Source of the DNA: Enterococcus sp. CSURQ0835
Lineage (GTDB): Bacteria > Bacillota > Bacilli > Lactobacillales > Enterococcaceae
Length of the DNA: 64,000 bases
Direction of reading: 5' to 3'
Assembly (NCBI RefSeq): GCF_902706605.1
Contig: NZ_CACSLH010000004.1
Span: 1-64,000 of the forward strand
Shown: positions 56,390-64,000 of the stretch, one piece after another
How the letters are laid out: each line of letters starts with the position of its first letter
How positions within the stretch are numbered: the first letter of the stretch is position 1
Program-made: the position numbers and the translations under genes
Notes under the pieces: generated by a model
The model's input: only the letters and a program-made list of their open reading frames with translations
The model's database searches: none
Told to the model about the DNA's origin: nothing

Positions 56390-57424
56390 ATGATCTTAAT
56401 TATAAAACCAGGTACCACTAGAGAAGAATTAGTTCCCATCATTACTCGAATCAAAGAAGCAGGCTTAGGCGTTCAAATCAATCACGGGAAGAATCGGTTA
56501 GTATTAGGTCTGATCGGTGATCCTAAAATCATGCGGGCAGTCGCGTTCCAAAGCTATGAAGCTGTTGAAAATGTCGTGCCGATCACCAACACATACAAGT
56601 TGACTTCACGAGAATTCCATCCTCAAGATACCGTGGTAGATGTCAATGGTGTGAAGATCGGAGCAGGTAATTTTGTGACCATGGCTGGACCTTGTTCTGT
56701 CGAGACAAAAGAACAGATCATGGAAAGTGCGCGGATGGCCAAAGCCGGCGGAGCAAAAATTTTACGTGGTGGCGCGTTCAAACCCCGGACCTCTCCTTAC
56801 GCTTTTCAAGGATTAGGACTAGAAGGGTTAAAGATCATGCGAGAAGCAGCGGATCATTACGATTTGAAAGTGATTACTGAAGTGATGGATGAAAGCCACA
56901 TCGAGATGGTCGCACAATACGCGGATGTGATCCAGATCGGTGCACGGAACATGCAAAATTTCCGTTTGTTAGAAGCTGTGGGGAAAACCGGAAAACCCAT
57001 TGGCTTGAAACGCGGGATCTCAGGCACGATCGAGGAATGGTTGAATGCCGCTGAATATATCGCCGTGCAAGACAACGCGAAGATCATTTTTATCGAGCGA
57101 GGGATTCGAACTTACGAAACGGCGACGCGCAATACATTTGACTTGAGTGCCGTACCATTGATCAAAAAATTGAGTCATTTCCCGATCATCGTTGATCCAA
57201 GTCACGGGACCGGGATCTGGGATCTAGTTCCTCCGATGGCACGAGCTGGGGTAGCAAGCGGTGCAGATGGCATGATCGTGGAGATCCATCCCGATCCAGC
57301 ACACGCTTGGTCAGACGGACAGCAATCATTGAATGAAAAGCAATACTTAAAGATGATGCGTGAAGTCGACGTATTGACTGAAGCGATGCAAAAAATCAAA
57401 CAGTTGGAAGAAGGCGAGCAGTAA
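56390..57424 (+). CDS. aroF: DAHP synthase (type I beta, with regulatory N-terminal domain)
   Basis: This enzyme joins PEP and erythrose 4-phosphate, the first step of the shikimate pathway. The ATG at 56390 is nine bases after AAGGA; an ATG at 56381 abuts the ribosome site. The 344-residue protein has an N-terminal ferredoxin-like domain (residues 1-70), which in relatives mediates Tyr/Phe feedback, and a KDSA-like barrel with MAGPCSVETKEQI, GGAFKPRTSPYAFQG, QIGARNMQNF and VDPSHGTG. It overlaps aroB by one base. The name aroG or aroA is also used for this family. Confidence 0.94.
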   Translation: MILIIKPGTTREELVPIITRIKEAGLGVQINHGKNRLVLGLIGDPKIMRAVAFQSYEAVENVVPITNTYKLTSREFHPQDTVVDVNGVKIGAGNFVTMAGPCSVETKEQIMESARMAKAGGAKILRGGAFKPRTSPYAFQGLGLEGLKIMREAADHYDLKVITEVMDESHIEMVAQYADVIQIGARNMQNFRLLEAVGKTGKPIGLKRGISGTIEEWLNAAEYIAVQDNAKIIFIERGIRTYETATRNTFDLSAVPLIKKLSHFPIIVDPSHGTGIWDLVPPMARAGVASGADGMIVEIHPDPAHAWSDGQQSLNEKQYLKMMREVDVLTEAMQKIKQLEEGEQ

Positions 57425-58476
57425 TGGAGATCCAACTAGGTGCAGACAGCTACCAGATCAAGATCCAAAGCGGCGCTCTTGACCAGGTAGGAAAATGGCT
57501 ACAAAATTTATGGCCCGCCAAAAAAATCGCGTTGATCAGTGATAGTCACGTTTTTCCTTTGTATGGTGAAAAAGTCATGGCGCAACTTGTGGCAGTCGGC
57601 TTTGACGTTCGACCAGTAGTCGTTCCGGCGGGGGAAAAAAGCAAAAGTTTAGCCCAAGCAGAAAAACTCTATGAATTTTTAGCAGAGGCTGGCTTTACGC
57701 GCAGTGATGCGGTGGTTGCTTTAGGCGGCGGAGTAGTGGGAGATTTGACAGGCTTTGTCGCTTCGACTTATATGCGGGGCTTGCCCTTTGTCCAAATTCC
57801 CACTTCGTTATTAGCGCAAGTGGATTCCAGTATTGGGGGCAAGACGGCGGTCAACTCAAGCCAAGCGAAAAATTTGATTGGGACTTTTGCGCAGCCGGCG
57901 GGTGTTTTGATCGATCCTGAAACTTTGCAAACTTTGGCGGCACCTCAAGTGTCTGAAGGCATCGCGGAGATCATCAAATGCGCTTTGATCAAAGACCGCA
58001 CACTGTGGCAACGTTTGGAAAATTTTTCGACGACCGCTGAGTTATTAGCCCAAGCAGAATCGGTCATCACCTCGGCTTTAGCAGTCAAAAAATGGGCTGT
58101 GGAGCAAGATGAATTTGATTTAGGAACACGGTTGTTGCTGAATTTCGGTCACACGATCGGTCACGCGTTGGAAAATACAGTCGGTTACGGCACTTTGAGT
58201 CATGGTGAAGCCGTAGCGATCGGGATGGTGAAGATCACGGAAGCAGCAGAGGAAAAACAGTTAACACCAGTTGGGATCAGCGCTCAGCTCAAACCGTTAG
58301 TGCAAAAATTTGGTTTACCGATCGATTATCAGCCGTGGGAACCAGCCAAACTTTTTAAAGCGATCACCCATGATAAAAAGACGCGGGGCGATCAACTCAA
58401 ACTAGTTTTATTGAAACAGATCGGGGAAGGCTATCTTAAAACGATCCCGCTAACTGAGATGAAAGAATTTTTATAG
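57424..58476 (+). CDS. aroB: 3-Dehydroquinate synthase
   Basis: AroB cyclises DAHP to 3-dehydroquinate using NAD+ and a divalent metal. The 350-residue protein has the NAD-binding GGGVVGDLTGFVASTYMRG, QIPTSLLAQVDSSIGGKTAVN and the metal-binding FGHTIGHALENTVGYGTLSHGE. Its ATG shares a base with the aroF stop (TAATG), indicating translational coupling. Confidence 0.96.
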   Translation: MEIQLGADSYQIKIQSGALDQVGKWLQNLWPAKKIALISDSHVFPLYGEKVMAQLVAVGFDVRPVVVPAGEKSKSLAQAEKLYEFLAEAGFTRSDAVVALGGGVVGDLTGFVASTYMRGLPFVQIPTSLLAQVDSSIGGKTAVNSSQAKNLIGTFAQPAGVLIDPETLQTLAAPQVSEGIAEIIKCALIKDRTLWQRLENFSTTAELLAQAESVITSALAVKKWAVEQDEFDLGTRLLLNFGHTIGHALENTVGYGTLSHGEAVAIGMVKITEAAEEKQLTPVGISAQLKPLVQKFGLPIDYQPWEPAKLFKAITHDKKTRGDQLKLVLLKQIGEGYLKTIPLTEMKEFL

Positions 58477-58487
58477 GAGATGAGCAG

Positions 58488-59651
58488 ATGCGCTATTTAA
58501 CAGCAGGCGAATCCCACGGGCCGGAATTGACCGCAATCATTGAAGGGTTTCCCGCGGGACTTGAGATTTCAGAAGCAGAATTGAATACAGAACTTGCGCG
58601 GCGCCAAAAAGGTTATGGCCGTGGCGGTCGGATGAAAATCGAACAGGACACGGTGAAGATCACCGCGGGAGTGCGGCATGGAAAAACGTTAGGCTCTCCT
58701 ATCACATTGAGTATTTCAAACCGTGATTGGAAAAATTGGCAGACGGTGATGGCTCCTCAGCCGGTTGAAAAAAAAGCTGAAGATCTGCGGCGAGTAGTGC
58801 GGCCGCGGCCTGGTCATGCGGATCTAGTTGGGGGAATGAAATACAGGCACCGCGATTTGCGCAATGTGTTGGAACGTTCTTCAGCCCGCGAAACAGCATT
58901 GCGCGTTGCCATTGGCGGATTAGCTAAACAATTACTAACCGCGCTAGATATCGAGGTAGCTAGTCACGTCGTCGAGCTCGGTGGAATCACCACTACGCCA
59001 GCTGAACTAACGTTAAAAGAGATTCAGCAACGTTCAGAAGCTTCGGCTGTTCGGGTGGTGGACCCAACTGTTGAAGCTGCCATGATCGAAAAAATCGATG
59101 CGACTAAGAAGAACGGCGATACATTAGGCGGTGTAGTTGAGGTGCGCGTGGCAAATGTCCCAGCCGGATTAGGAAGTTATGTGCAATGGGATCGGAAATT
59201 AGACGGCAAACTCGCGCAAGCCATTTTAAGCATCAATGCGTTCAAAGGCGTTGAGTTCGGCGTGGGCTTTACGGCAGCGAAGCATCCCGGTTCCGAGGTG
59301 ATGGATGAGATCACTTGGGATGAAACGACAGGATTTAAACGCGCCACTGATTACTTAGGCGGCTTTGAAGGCGGGATGACGAACGGAGAACAGATTATCG
59401 TGCGCGGGGTGATGAAGCCGATCCCGACTTTATACCGACCGTTGAACAGTGTGGATATCGAGACAAAAGCAGTTTACAAAGCGAGCGTTGAGCGCTCAGA
59501 TACGACCGCGGTCCCAGCAGCAGCCGTCGTGGCAGAAAATGTCGTCGCTACGATTATCGCAAACGAAATCACAGAAACTTTCCACAGCGATTCACTAACG
59601 GAACTACAACACGAATTCCAAACTTACAAAGAACGACTGAAAAATTTTTAA
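58488..59651 (+). CDS. aroC: Chorismate synthase
   Basis: AroC removes phosphate from EPSP to give chorismate using reduced FMN. The 387-residue protein shows the N-terminal LTAGESHGPELTAIIEGFPAG, RRQKGYGRGGRMKIE, the signature RPGHADLVGGMKYRHRDLRN, and FKRATDYLGGFEGGMTNGE. The start follows AGGAG. It is placed between aroB and tyrA in the operon. Confidence 0.97.
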   Translation: MRYLTAGESHGPELTAIIEGFPAGLEISEAELNTELARRQKGYGRGGRMKIEQDTVKITAGVRHGKTLGSPITLSISNRDWKNWQTVMAPQPVEKKAEDLRRVVRPRPGHADLVGGMKYRHRDLRNVLERSSARETALRVAIGGLAKQLLTALDIEVASHVVELGGITTTPAELTLKEIQQRSEASAVRVVDPTVEAAMIEKIDATKKNGDTLGGVVEVRVANVPAGLGSYVQWDRKLDGKLAQAILSINAFKGVEFGVGFTAAKHPGSEVMDEITWDETTGFKRATDYLGGFEGGMTNGEQIIVRGVMKPIPTLYRPLNSVDIETKAVYKASVERSDTTAVPAAAVVAENVVATIIANEITETFHSDSLTELQHEFQTYKERLKNF

Positions 59652-59663
59652 GGAGCTGATTGA

Positions 59664-60758
59664 ATGAAACCAACTGTCTTTGTGATTGGCTTAGGCTTGA
59701 TCGGCTCGTCATTATGTGCAAATTTAAAACAAAAAAATCACGTGATCGGTTGGGATACTTCTCCGCAAACTTGCCAAGTCGCTTTAGCATCGGATTTAGT
59801 AAATGAGATCGCACCTGAATTAGCCTGCGCACGTCGAGCAGATTTTATTTTGCTGGCCATTCCAGTCAAGGCGACCCTTCATTATTTAGAAAAATTAGCT
59901 AGTTTACAATTGAAGGGTTCTGTGATCGTAAGCGATACGGGAAGTACGAAAAATACAATCATGGAGGCCGCCGCTAACTACCCGTTTACTTTTATCGGAG
60001 GACACCCCATGGCTGGTTCCCATAAATCTGGCGTGCGCGCTGTCAATCCTGATTTATTTGAAGAAGCGTATTATATTTTGACGCCCCAAGCTTCAGCTGA
60101 ACTAGCGAGCATTAAAAAACTTCAAGTACTCTTACAAGTCACGCGGGCAAAGTTTGTGACCTTGCCAGCACCTGAACATGACCGGATCGTCGCCGTGTTG
60201 AGTCACTTGCCTCACATCGTAGCATCAGGATTAGCAAATCAAGCCCAACAATTAGCAACGCACTATCCAGGAAGTGAAAAACTAGCAGCCGGCGGTTTTC
60301 GTGATCTAACGCGGATCGCTTCAGCTGATCCGCAGATGTGGACGGATATTTTAGTAACGAATCAAGCGGAGTTGTTACCGTTGTTAAAAAATTGGCAACA
60401 CCAAATGGCCCAAGTGATCCAGTGGTTAGAAGAACAAGCTGAACCGCAAATCTTTCAGTATTTTACACGAGCCAAAGCACAACGGGATCATTTACCGCAG
60501 CGTACAGCAGGAAGTTTGCCAGCTTTTTATGATCTGCTCGTTGACATTCCAGATCATCCGGGAACGATCGCGACGGTCACTCAGTTGATCAGTCAAGCTG
60601 GTATTTCACTGATCAACTTACAGATCCAAGAGACTCGCGAAGACATTTGGGGGATTTTAGAATTGACGTTCACGACGCAAGCCGATCGCTCAAAAGCAAA
60701 GCGTGCGATTGAACAACAGACAGACTTTGCGTGTCATTTAAGGGAGGAAGCAATATGA
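59664..60758 (+). CDS. tyrA: Prephenate dehydrogenase with ACT domain
   Basis: TyrA oxidises prephenate to 4-hydroxyphenylpyruvate, the tyrosine branch. The 364-residue protein has an N-terminal NAD motif [15 protein letters not shown], the catalytic [13 protein letters not shown] and [12 protein letters not shown], and a C-terminal ACT domain ([19 protein letters not shown], residues about 290-360) likely to bind tyrosine as inhibitor. It overlaps aroA by four bases (ATGA). Confidence 0.95.
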   Translation: MKPTVFVIGLGLIGSSLCANLKQKNHVIGWDTSPQTCQVALASDLVNEIAPELACARRADFILLAIPVKATLHYLEKLASLQLKGSVIVSDTGSTKNTIMEAAANYPFTFIGGHPMAGSHKSGVRAVNPDLFEEAYYILTPQASAELASIKKLQVLLQVTRAKFVTLPAPEHDRIVAVLSHLPHIVASGLANQAQQLATHYPGSEKLAAGGFRDLTRIASADPQMWTDILVTNQAELLPLLKNWQHQMAQVIQWLEEQAEPQIFQYFTRAKAQRDHLPQRTAGSLPAFYDLLVDIPDHPGTIATVTQLISQAGISLINLQIQETREDIWGILELTFTTQADRSKAKRAIEQQTDFACHLREEAI

Positions 60759-62026
60759 GACTAAACTTTGCCCAGCGTCCTTTGGCTGGGGAATTGACCG
60801 TGCCAGCAGATAAATCGATCTCACATCGTAGTATCATGTTTGGCGCGATCAGTCAGGGAACGACTCGCGTGCATAATTTTTTACCGGCCGCTGATTGTTT
60901 GAGTACGATCGAAGCCTTTCGAGCATTAGGTGTCACGATTAAACAGCAAGCCGGTGAGGTAGTCATCAACGGTCGCGGGTTGAAGACTTTGCAACCAGCT
61001 ACAGGTACGATCGATGTGGGTAACTCGGGCACGACGATGCGACTCTTGTTAGGGATTTTAGCGGGGCGCAAATTTGAAACGACTTTATTTGGAGATGCTT
61101 CTTTGAATCGACGACCGATGGAACGCGTGATGACACCATTACGTCAAATGGGAGCGAAAGTTTCTGGTCACGGTGAATTTCCACCCATCACGATCACTGG
61201 AGCTGATTTGACGGGCATTACGTATGAGATGCCGGTTGCAAGTGCACAAGTCAAATCAGCCATTTTATTTGCAGCTTTGCAAGCACACGGGACCACGACG
61301 ATCATCGAAAAAGCTCCTTCTCGCAATCATACAGAAGAAATGATCCAACAATTTGGCGGTCAGCTGACCGTCGAGGATAAAATGATTACACTGACTGGCG
61401 GGCAACATTTGACTGGCCAAGAAGTGACCGTTCCAGGGGATATCTCATCGGCCGCTTTCTTTTTAGTGGCCGCGACATTGATCAAAAACAGCCACGTCAC
61501 ATTAAAACAAGTCGGAATCAATCCAACGCGAACCGGGATCTTGACTGTCTTAAGTGAAATGGGTGCGGCGATTACGACCCAGCAAACAGATGAAAAAAAT
61601 CAAGCGGCTGATTTAGTCGTAACGAGCCAACCGTTATGCGCAACTAAGATCAGCGGTGCGATCATTCCGAAATTGATCGATGAATTGCCTATCATCGCAT
61701 TAGCTGCAACGCAAGCACGTGGGACGACCATCATTTCTGACGCGGAAGAATTGAAAGTTAAGGAGACGAATCGAATCGATACGACCGCGGCAGAATTAAC
61801 TAAAATGGGTGCTGACATCACAGTGACACCCGATGGCTTGATCATCAACGGACCTACTCCGTTGCATGGAGCCAAAGTAGCTAGTCACGGTGATCATCGG
61901 ATCGGGATGATGCTTGCGATCGCCGCTCAAATCGCAACTGGCGAGACTGAGCTAGCACAACCAGAAGCCGTCAAGATCTCCTACCCAAATTTCTTTCATG
62001 ACCTTACGCGCTTAGGAGGGGATTGA
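60755..62026 (+). CDS. aroA: EPSP synthase (3-phosphoshikimate 1-carboxyvinyltransferase)
   Basis: AroA transfers enolpyruvyl from PEP to shikimate 3-phosphate. The ATG at 60755 follows GGGAGG and overlaps the tyrA stop; the product is 423 residues. Motifs include [17 protein letters not shown], the conserved [35 protein letters not shown] and [17 protein letters not shown]. The GNSGTTMR segment has Thr rather than Ala after Gly-Thr, so the glyphosate class should be judged from a full alignment. Confidence 0.96.
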   Translation: MRLNFAQRPLAGELTVPADKSISHRSIMFGAISQGTTRVHNFLPAADCLSTIEAFRALGVTIKQQAGEVVINGRGLKTLQPATGTIDVGNSGTTMRLLLGILAGRKFETTLFGDASLNRRPMERVMTPLRQMGAKVSGHGEFPPITITGADLTGITYEMPVASAQVKSAILFAALQAHGTTTIIEKAPSRNHTEEMIQQFGGQLTVEDKMITLTGGQHLTGQEVTVPGDISSAAFFLVAATLIKNSHVTLKQVGINPTRTGILTVLSEMGAAITTQQTDEKNQAADLVVTSQPLCATKISGAIIPKLIDELPIIALAATQARGTTIISDAEELKVKETNRIDTTAAELTKMGADITVTPDGLIINGPTPLHGAKVASHGDHRIGMMLAIAAQIATGETELAQPEAVKISYPNFFHDLTRLGGD

Positions 62027-62028
62027 AT

Positions 62029-62535
62029 ATGGCCATCGTGTTAATTGGTTTTATGGGAGCGGGCAAAAGTACGATCAGCCGCTTACTAGCAAAAAATTTA
62101 GCTCAGCCTTTCATTGACTTGGATGACGAACTAGAAAAAACACTTGCCGGCTCGATCCCTGATTTTTTTGCGGAACATGGTGAGGCTGCTTTTCGTAAAT
62201 TAGAAACAGCGACACTTAAACAGGCCTTGCAAGCAGAACAAATCATTGCAACTGGCGGCGGGATCGTGACGAGTCAAGAGAATCGGCAGTTACTGAAAAA
62301 AGAGCATGTGATCTATTTAAAAACGCAACCGGAAAAATTAGTGGCGCGGATTCGGGAGGATCAAAAAACGATCCGTCCGTTAGCTGAAACTAAAACGGAT
62401 CATGAGCTGTTGGCTTTATTTTTAGCGCGGCAAGCTTGGTATGAAGAAGTCGCTTCGATCATGATCGAGACCGATCAACGGACGCCCGCTGAAATCGCAC
62501 AAAAAATTCAGGAGGAAGTGAGTCGATGGAAGTAG
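62029..62535 (+). CDS. aroK: Shikimate kinase
   Basis: AroK phosphorylates shikimate with ATP. I use ATG 62029, nine bases after AGGAGG, giving a 168-residue protein; the TTG at 62023 is closer to the site. The P-loop IGFMGAGKSTISR, DLDDELEK and TGGGIVTSQENRQLL are clear. It starts three bases after the aroA stop and overlaps pheA by ten bases. Confidence 0.95.
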   Translation: MAIVLIGFMGAGKSTISRLLAKNLAQPFIDLDDELEKTLAGSIPDFFAEHGEAAFRKLETATLKQALQAEQIIATGGGIVTSQENRQLLKKEHVIYLKTQPEKLVARIREDQKTIRPLAETKTDHELLALFLARQAWYEEVASIMIETDQRTPAEIAQKIQEEVSRWK

Positions 62536-63362
62536 CGTACTTAGGGCCAGCCGGGTCATTTTCTAGTTTAGCAGTTGATTTTTTAGTCCCCACTGCGTTA
62601 AAAGTCCCGCAAAGTTCGTTGCAGACAGTGATGGCCAGTCAAGCAGATTATTTTGTGGTCCCAGTAGAAAATAGTCTTGAAGGTTCAGTGCTGCCATTGT
62701 TAGATTTGATCGTCAAAAAGTGTCCGCCGATCCAAGCCGAGCTTATTTTACCCATCAAACAACAGCTGTTGATCCAGCCTCATTTTTTGTCCCACTGGCA
62801 GCAAGCAAAAAAAATCTATAGCCACTCCCAAGCTTTAGCTCAAGTCCAGCCGTTTATCGAACGCTACTTGCCAAATAGTCAATCGGTTCCGCTGGATTCT
62901 ACGACTGCTGGTGCGAATTGGCTGTTAGAACACCCGCAAGAAAATAGTGTAGCCGTTGGATCAATTGAGGCCGCCAAAGAATTTGGGCTTGCAATCGCAC
63001 AAAAAAATATCCAAAGCAATGAGCAAAATGCTACTCGTTTTTGGTTGCTGGGAGAAACGGCACCTCAAAGAAAGGCTTCCCTTCAGCACAAAGCGAGTTT
63101 GATCGTCGACTTAGCTCAAGATCAACCGGGTTCGCTGCATCAGATCTTAGCCTTTTTTGCCCAGCAACGGCTCAATTTGACTAAGATCGAATCACGACCG
63201 AAAAAAACTTGTTTAGGCGAATATTATTTTTTGATCGATGTCCAGATCCCGCAAGACCCGCAAGCATTTCCTCGTTGTTTAAAAGCTTTAACCCGTGAAG
63301 GGATCAACTACCGTCACTTAGGAACGTATCCGGTGTATCATGTTTCTTCAATCGTCAGTTAA
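62526..63362 (+). CDS. pheA: Prephenate dehydratase
   Basis: PheA converts prephenate to phenylpyruvate. The 278-residue protein is the monofunctional type without a chorismate mutase domain: VAYLGPAGSFSSLAVDF at the start, VVPVENSLEGSV, a catalytic Thr segment NATRFWLLGE and a C-terminal ACT domain with the phenylalanine-binding LTKIESRPKKT. It is the last gene of the operon. Chorismate mutase and 3-dehydroquinate dehydratase are not in the window. No clear terminator follows. Confidence 0.95.
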   Translation: MEVAYLGPAGSFSSLAVDFLVPTALKVPQSSLQTVMASQADYFVVPVENSLEGSVLPLLDLIVKKCPPIQAELILPIKQQLLIQPHFLSHWQQAKKIYSHSQALAQVQPFIERYLPNSQSVPLDSTTAGANWLLEHPQENSVAVGSIEAAKEFGLAIAQKNIQSNEQNATRFWLLGETAPQRKASLQHKASLIVDLAQDQPGSLHQILAFFAQQRLNLTKIESRPKKTCLGEYYFLIDVQIPQDPQAFPRCLKALTREGINYRHLGTYPVYHVSSIVS

Positions 63363-63408
63363 GGTTTTATTATTTTTAAAAAAAGTGACAGACATTTTTC
63401 CGACTATC

Positions 63409-63417
63409 TGCTATTTT
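63409..63417 (+). promoter_or_regulatory. Possible promoter of the LCP gene
   Basis: TGCTATTTT is an extended -10-like element. A GTGACA at 63385 is too far (21 bases) for a standard -35. The leader of about 110 bases can form a long-range stem (GCTGTGGG at 63432 with CCCGACAGC at 63481). Confidence 0.35.
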
Positions 63418-63531
63418 AATAAAGACATTGGGCTGTGGGAAGATTTGGAAAGGTTGCGGAGATGTTGTGTCTTTTTTCAACCCGACAGCTTGATAGCAAA
63501 GCTTGGAATAAACGAATATGAGGTGTCAGTC

Positions 63532-64000
63532 ATGAGTCGAATGGATCGCCATAAAAAGGAAGAAAGTGACAAAACGATCCCTGTCCGTCGGGAGAAAAAT
63601 CGGGAAGTGATTCCCCCAGAAAATTATGCAACAGCAGCTAGCAGTCCCGTTCAAAAAAAAGGTAGCTGGTTTAATCGGGAGCCGAAAGATCCTTACCAAC
63701 CGCCGAAAAAGAAATGGCATATCGGTAGAATCTTACTTGGCTTGCTCGTTTTTATCCTGCTCTATTCAGTCGTAACATTTGCGATCGGTAATTTTATTGC
63801 GAAACACGATACATCGATCCCGCAAGTAAAAACCGAAACTTTCAATGGTGTAACTGCTAGTAGCGGAAAGAAAAACATTTTGCTATTGGGTAGTGATACC
63901 CGCGATACTGAAACAGGACGTGCTGATTCGATCATGGTCTTGCAAGTCGATGGTGCCGGGAAGCCAAAACTCGTTTCGTTCATGCGGGATATGTATGTGG
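63532..64000 (+). CDS. psr: LytR-CpsA-Psr (LCP) family protein, partial
   Basis: The frame starts at ATG 63532 after AGGTG and runs off the window (156 codons seen). It encodes a long basic, proline-containing cytoplasmic tail (about 65 residues), one membrane helix (RILLGLLVFILLYSVVTFAI) and the start of the LCP domain with KKNILLLGSDTRD, GRADSIMVLQVD and VSFMRDMYV. LCP enzymes attach wall polymers such as teichoic acids or rhamnose polysaccharides to peptidoglycan. Enterococcal Psr lies directly after pheA, which supports the name. Confidence 0.9.
   Translation, partial: MSRMDRHKKEESDKTIPVRREKNREVIPPENYATAASSPVQKKGSWFNREPKDPYQPPKKKWHIGRILLGLLVFILLYSVVTFAIGNFIAKHDTSIPQVKTETFNGVTASSGKKNILLLGSDTRDTETGRADSIMVLQVDGAGKPKLVSFMRDMYV

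Overview
The window looks like the chromosome of a low-to-moderate GC lactic acid bacterium of the Enterococcaceae, most likely an Enterococcus. The reasons are strong AGGAGG ribosome sites with frequent GTG and TTG starts, the gene orders pdhABCD, ylaN-ftsW-pyc, ylb cluster-comE operon-holA-rpsT and aroE-aroF-aroB-aroC-tyrA-aroA-aroK-pheA followed by a Psr-type LCP gene, and an LPxTG-like surface protein. The species cannot be fixed from the sequence alone. No rRNA, tRNA, CRISPR array, insertion sequence or prophage was seen.

Layout. 1-838: edge of a leftward gene, a hairpin repeat, a small leftward hypothetical gene and the pur control region. 839-10577: de novo purine operon purCSQLFMNHD, with PurBox-like sites. 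10770-14721: a DUF3788-like gene, GMP reductase, and a MocR-type regulator overlapping a frameshifted nitroreductase. 14722-17678: magnesium-controlled mgtA with an M-box riboswitch, an intrinsic terminator and a proline-containing upstream ORF. 18040-23215: pyruvate dehydrogenase operon. 23295-35610: core genes in Bacillus-like order (UPF0223, suhB, typA, ylaN, ftsW, pyc, ylbC-like, ylbF, ylbG, rsmD, coaD, ylbL/sepM). 35673-40101: DNA uptake genes comEA-comEB-comEC, then holA. 40288-43710: a large cell-wall-anchored phosphodiesterase lying between holA and rpsT. 44242-52104: phosphate transporter with its DUF47 partner, a 5'-nucleotidase, an AI-2E family membrane protein, and leftward rqcH and pckA, then a small membrane-anchored protein. 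52137-63362: tryptophan-type ABC transporter trpXYZ and the complete chorismate/Tyr/Phe operon. 63532-end: start of an LCP/Psr protein.

The most striking content is at 52.1-55.5 kb. Two RNA leaders, one before the Trp-type transporter and one before the aromatic operon, each encode an 18-residue peptide ending in Arg and rich in the matching amino acid codons (two Trp in one; three Tyr plus two Phe in the other). In both, the stop codon is followed at once by a ladder of mutually exclusive RNA stems ending in an intrinsic terminator, then a second terminator. Segment lengths, single-base bulges and the core TTGTATCTATG are shared. This looks like a pair of related ribosome-controlled attenuators in a Firmicute, where T-box or TRAP control would be expected. 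The geometry predicts that a ribosome at the stop codon masks segment 1 and causes termination, while a ribosome stalled on aromatic codons leaves segment 1 free and causes read-through.

Together the genes cover nucleotide synthesis, pyruvate metabolism (PDH, pyruvate carboxylase, PEP carboxykinase), division and CoA synthesis, competence, phosphate and magnesium uptake, and aromatic amino acid supply. Promoters, terminators and folds were read by eye; no folding energies or database searches were run.
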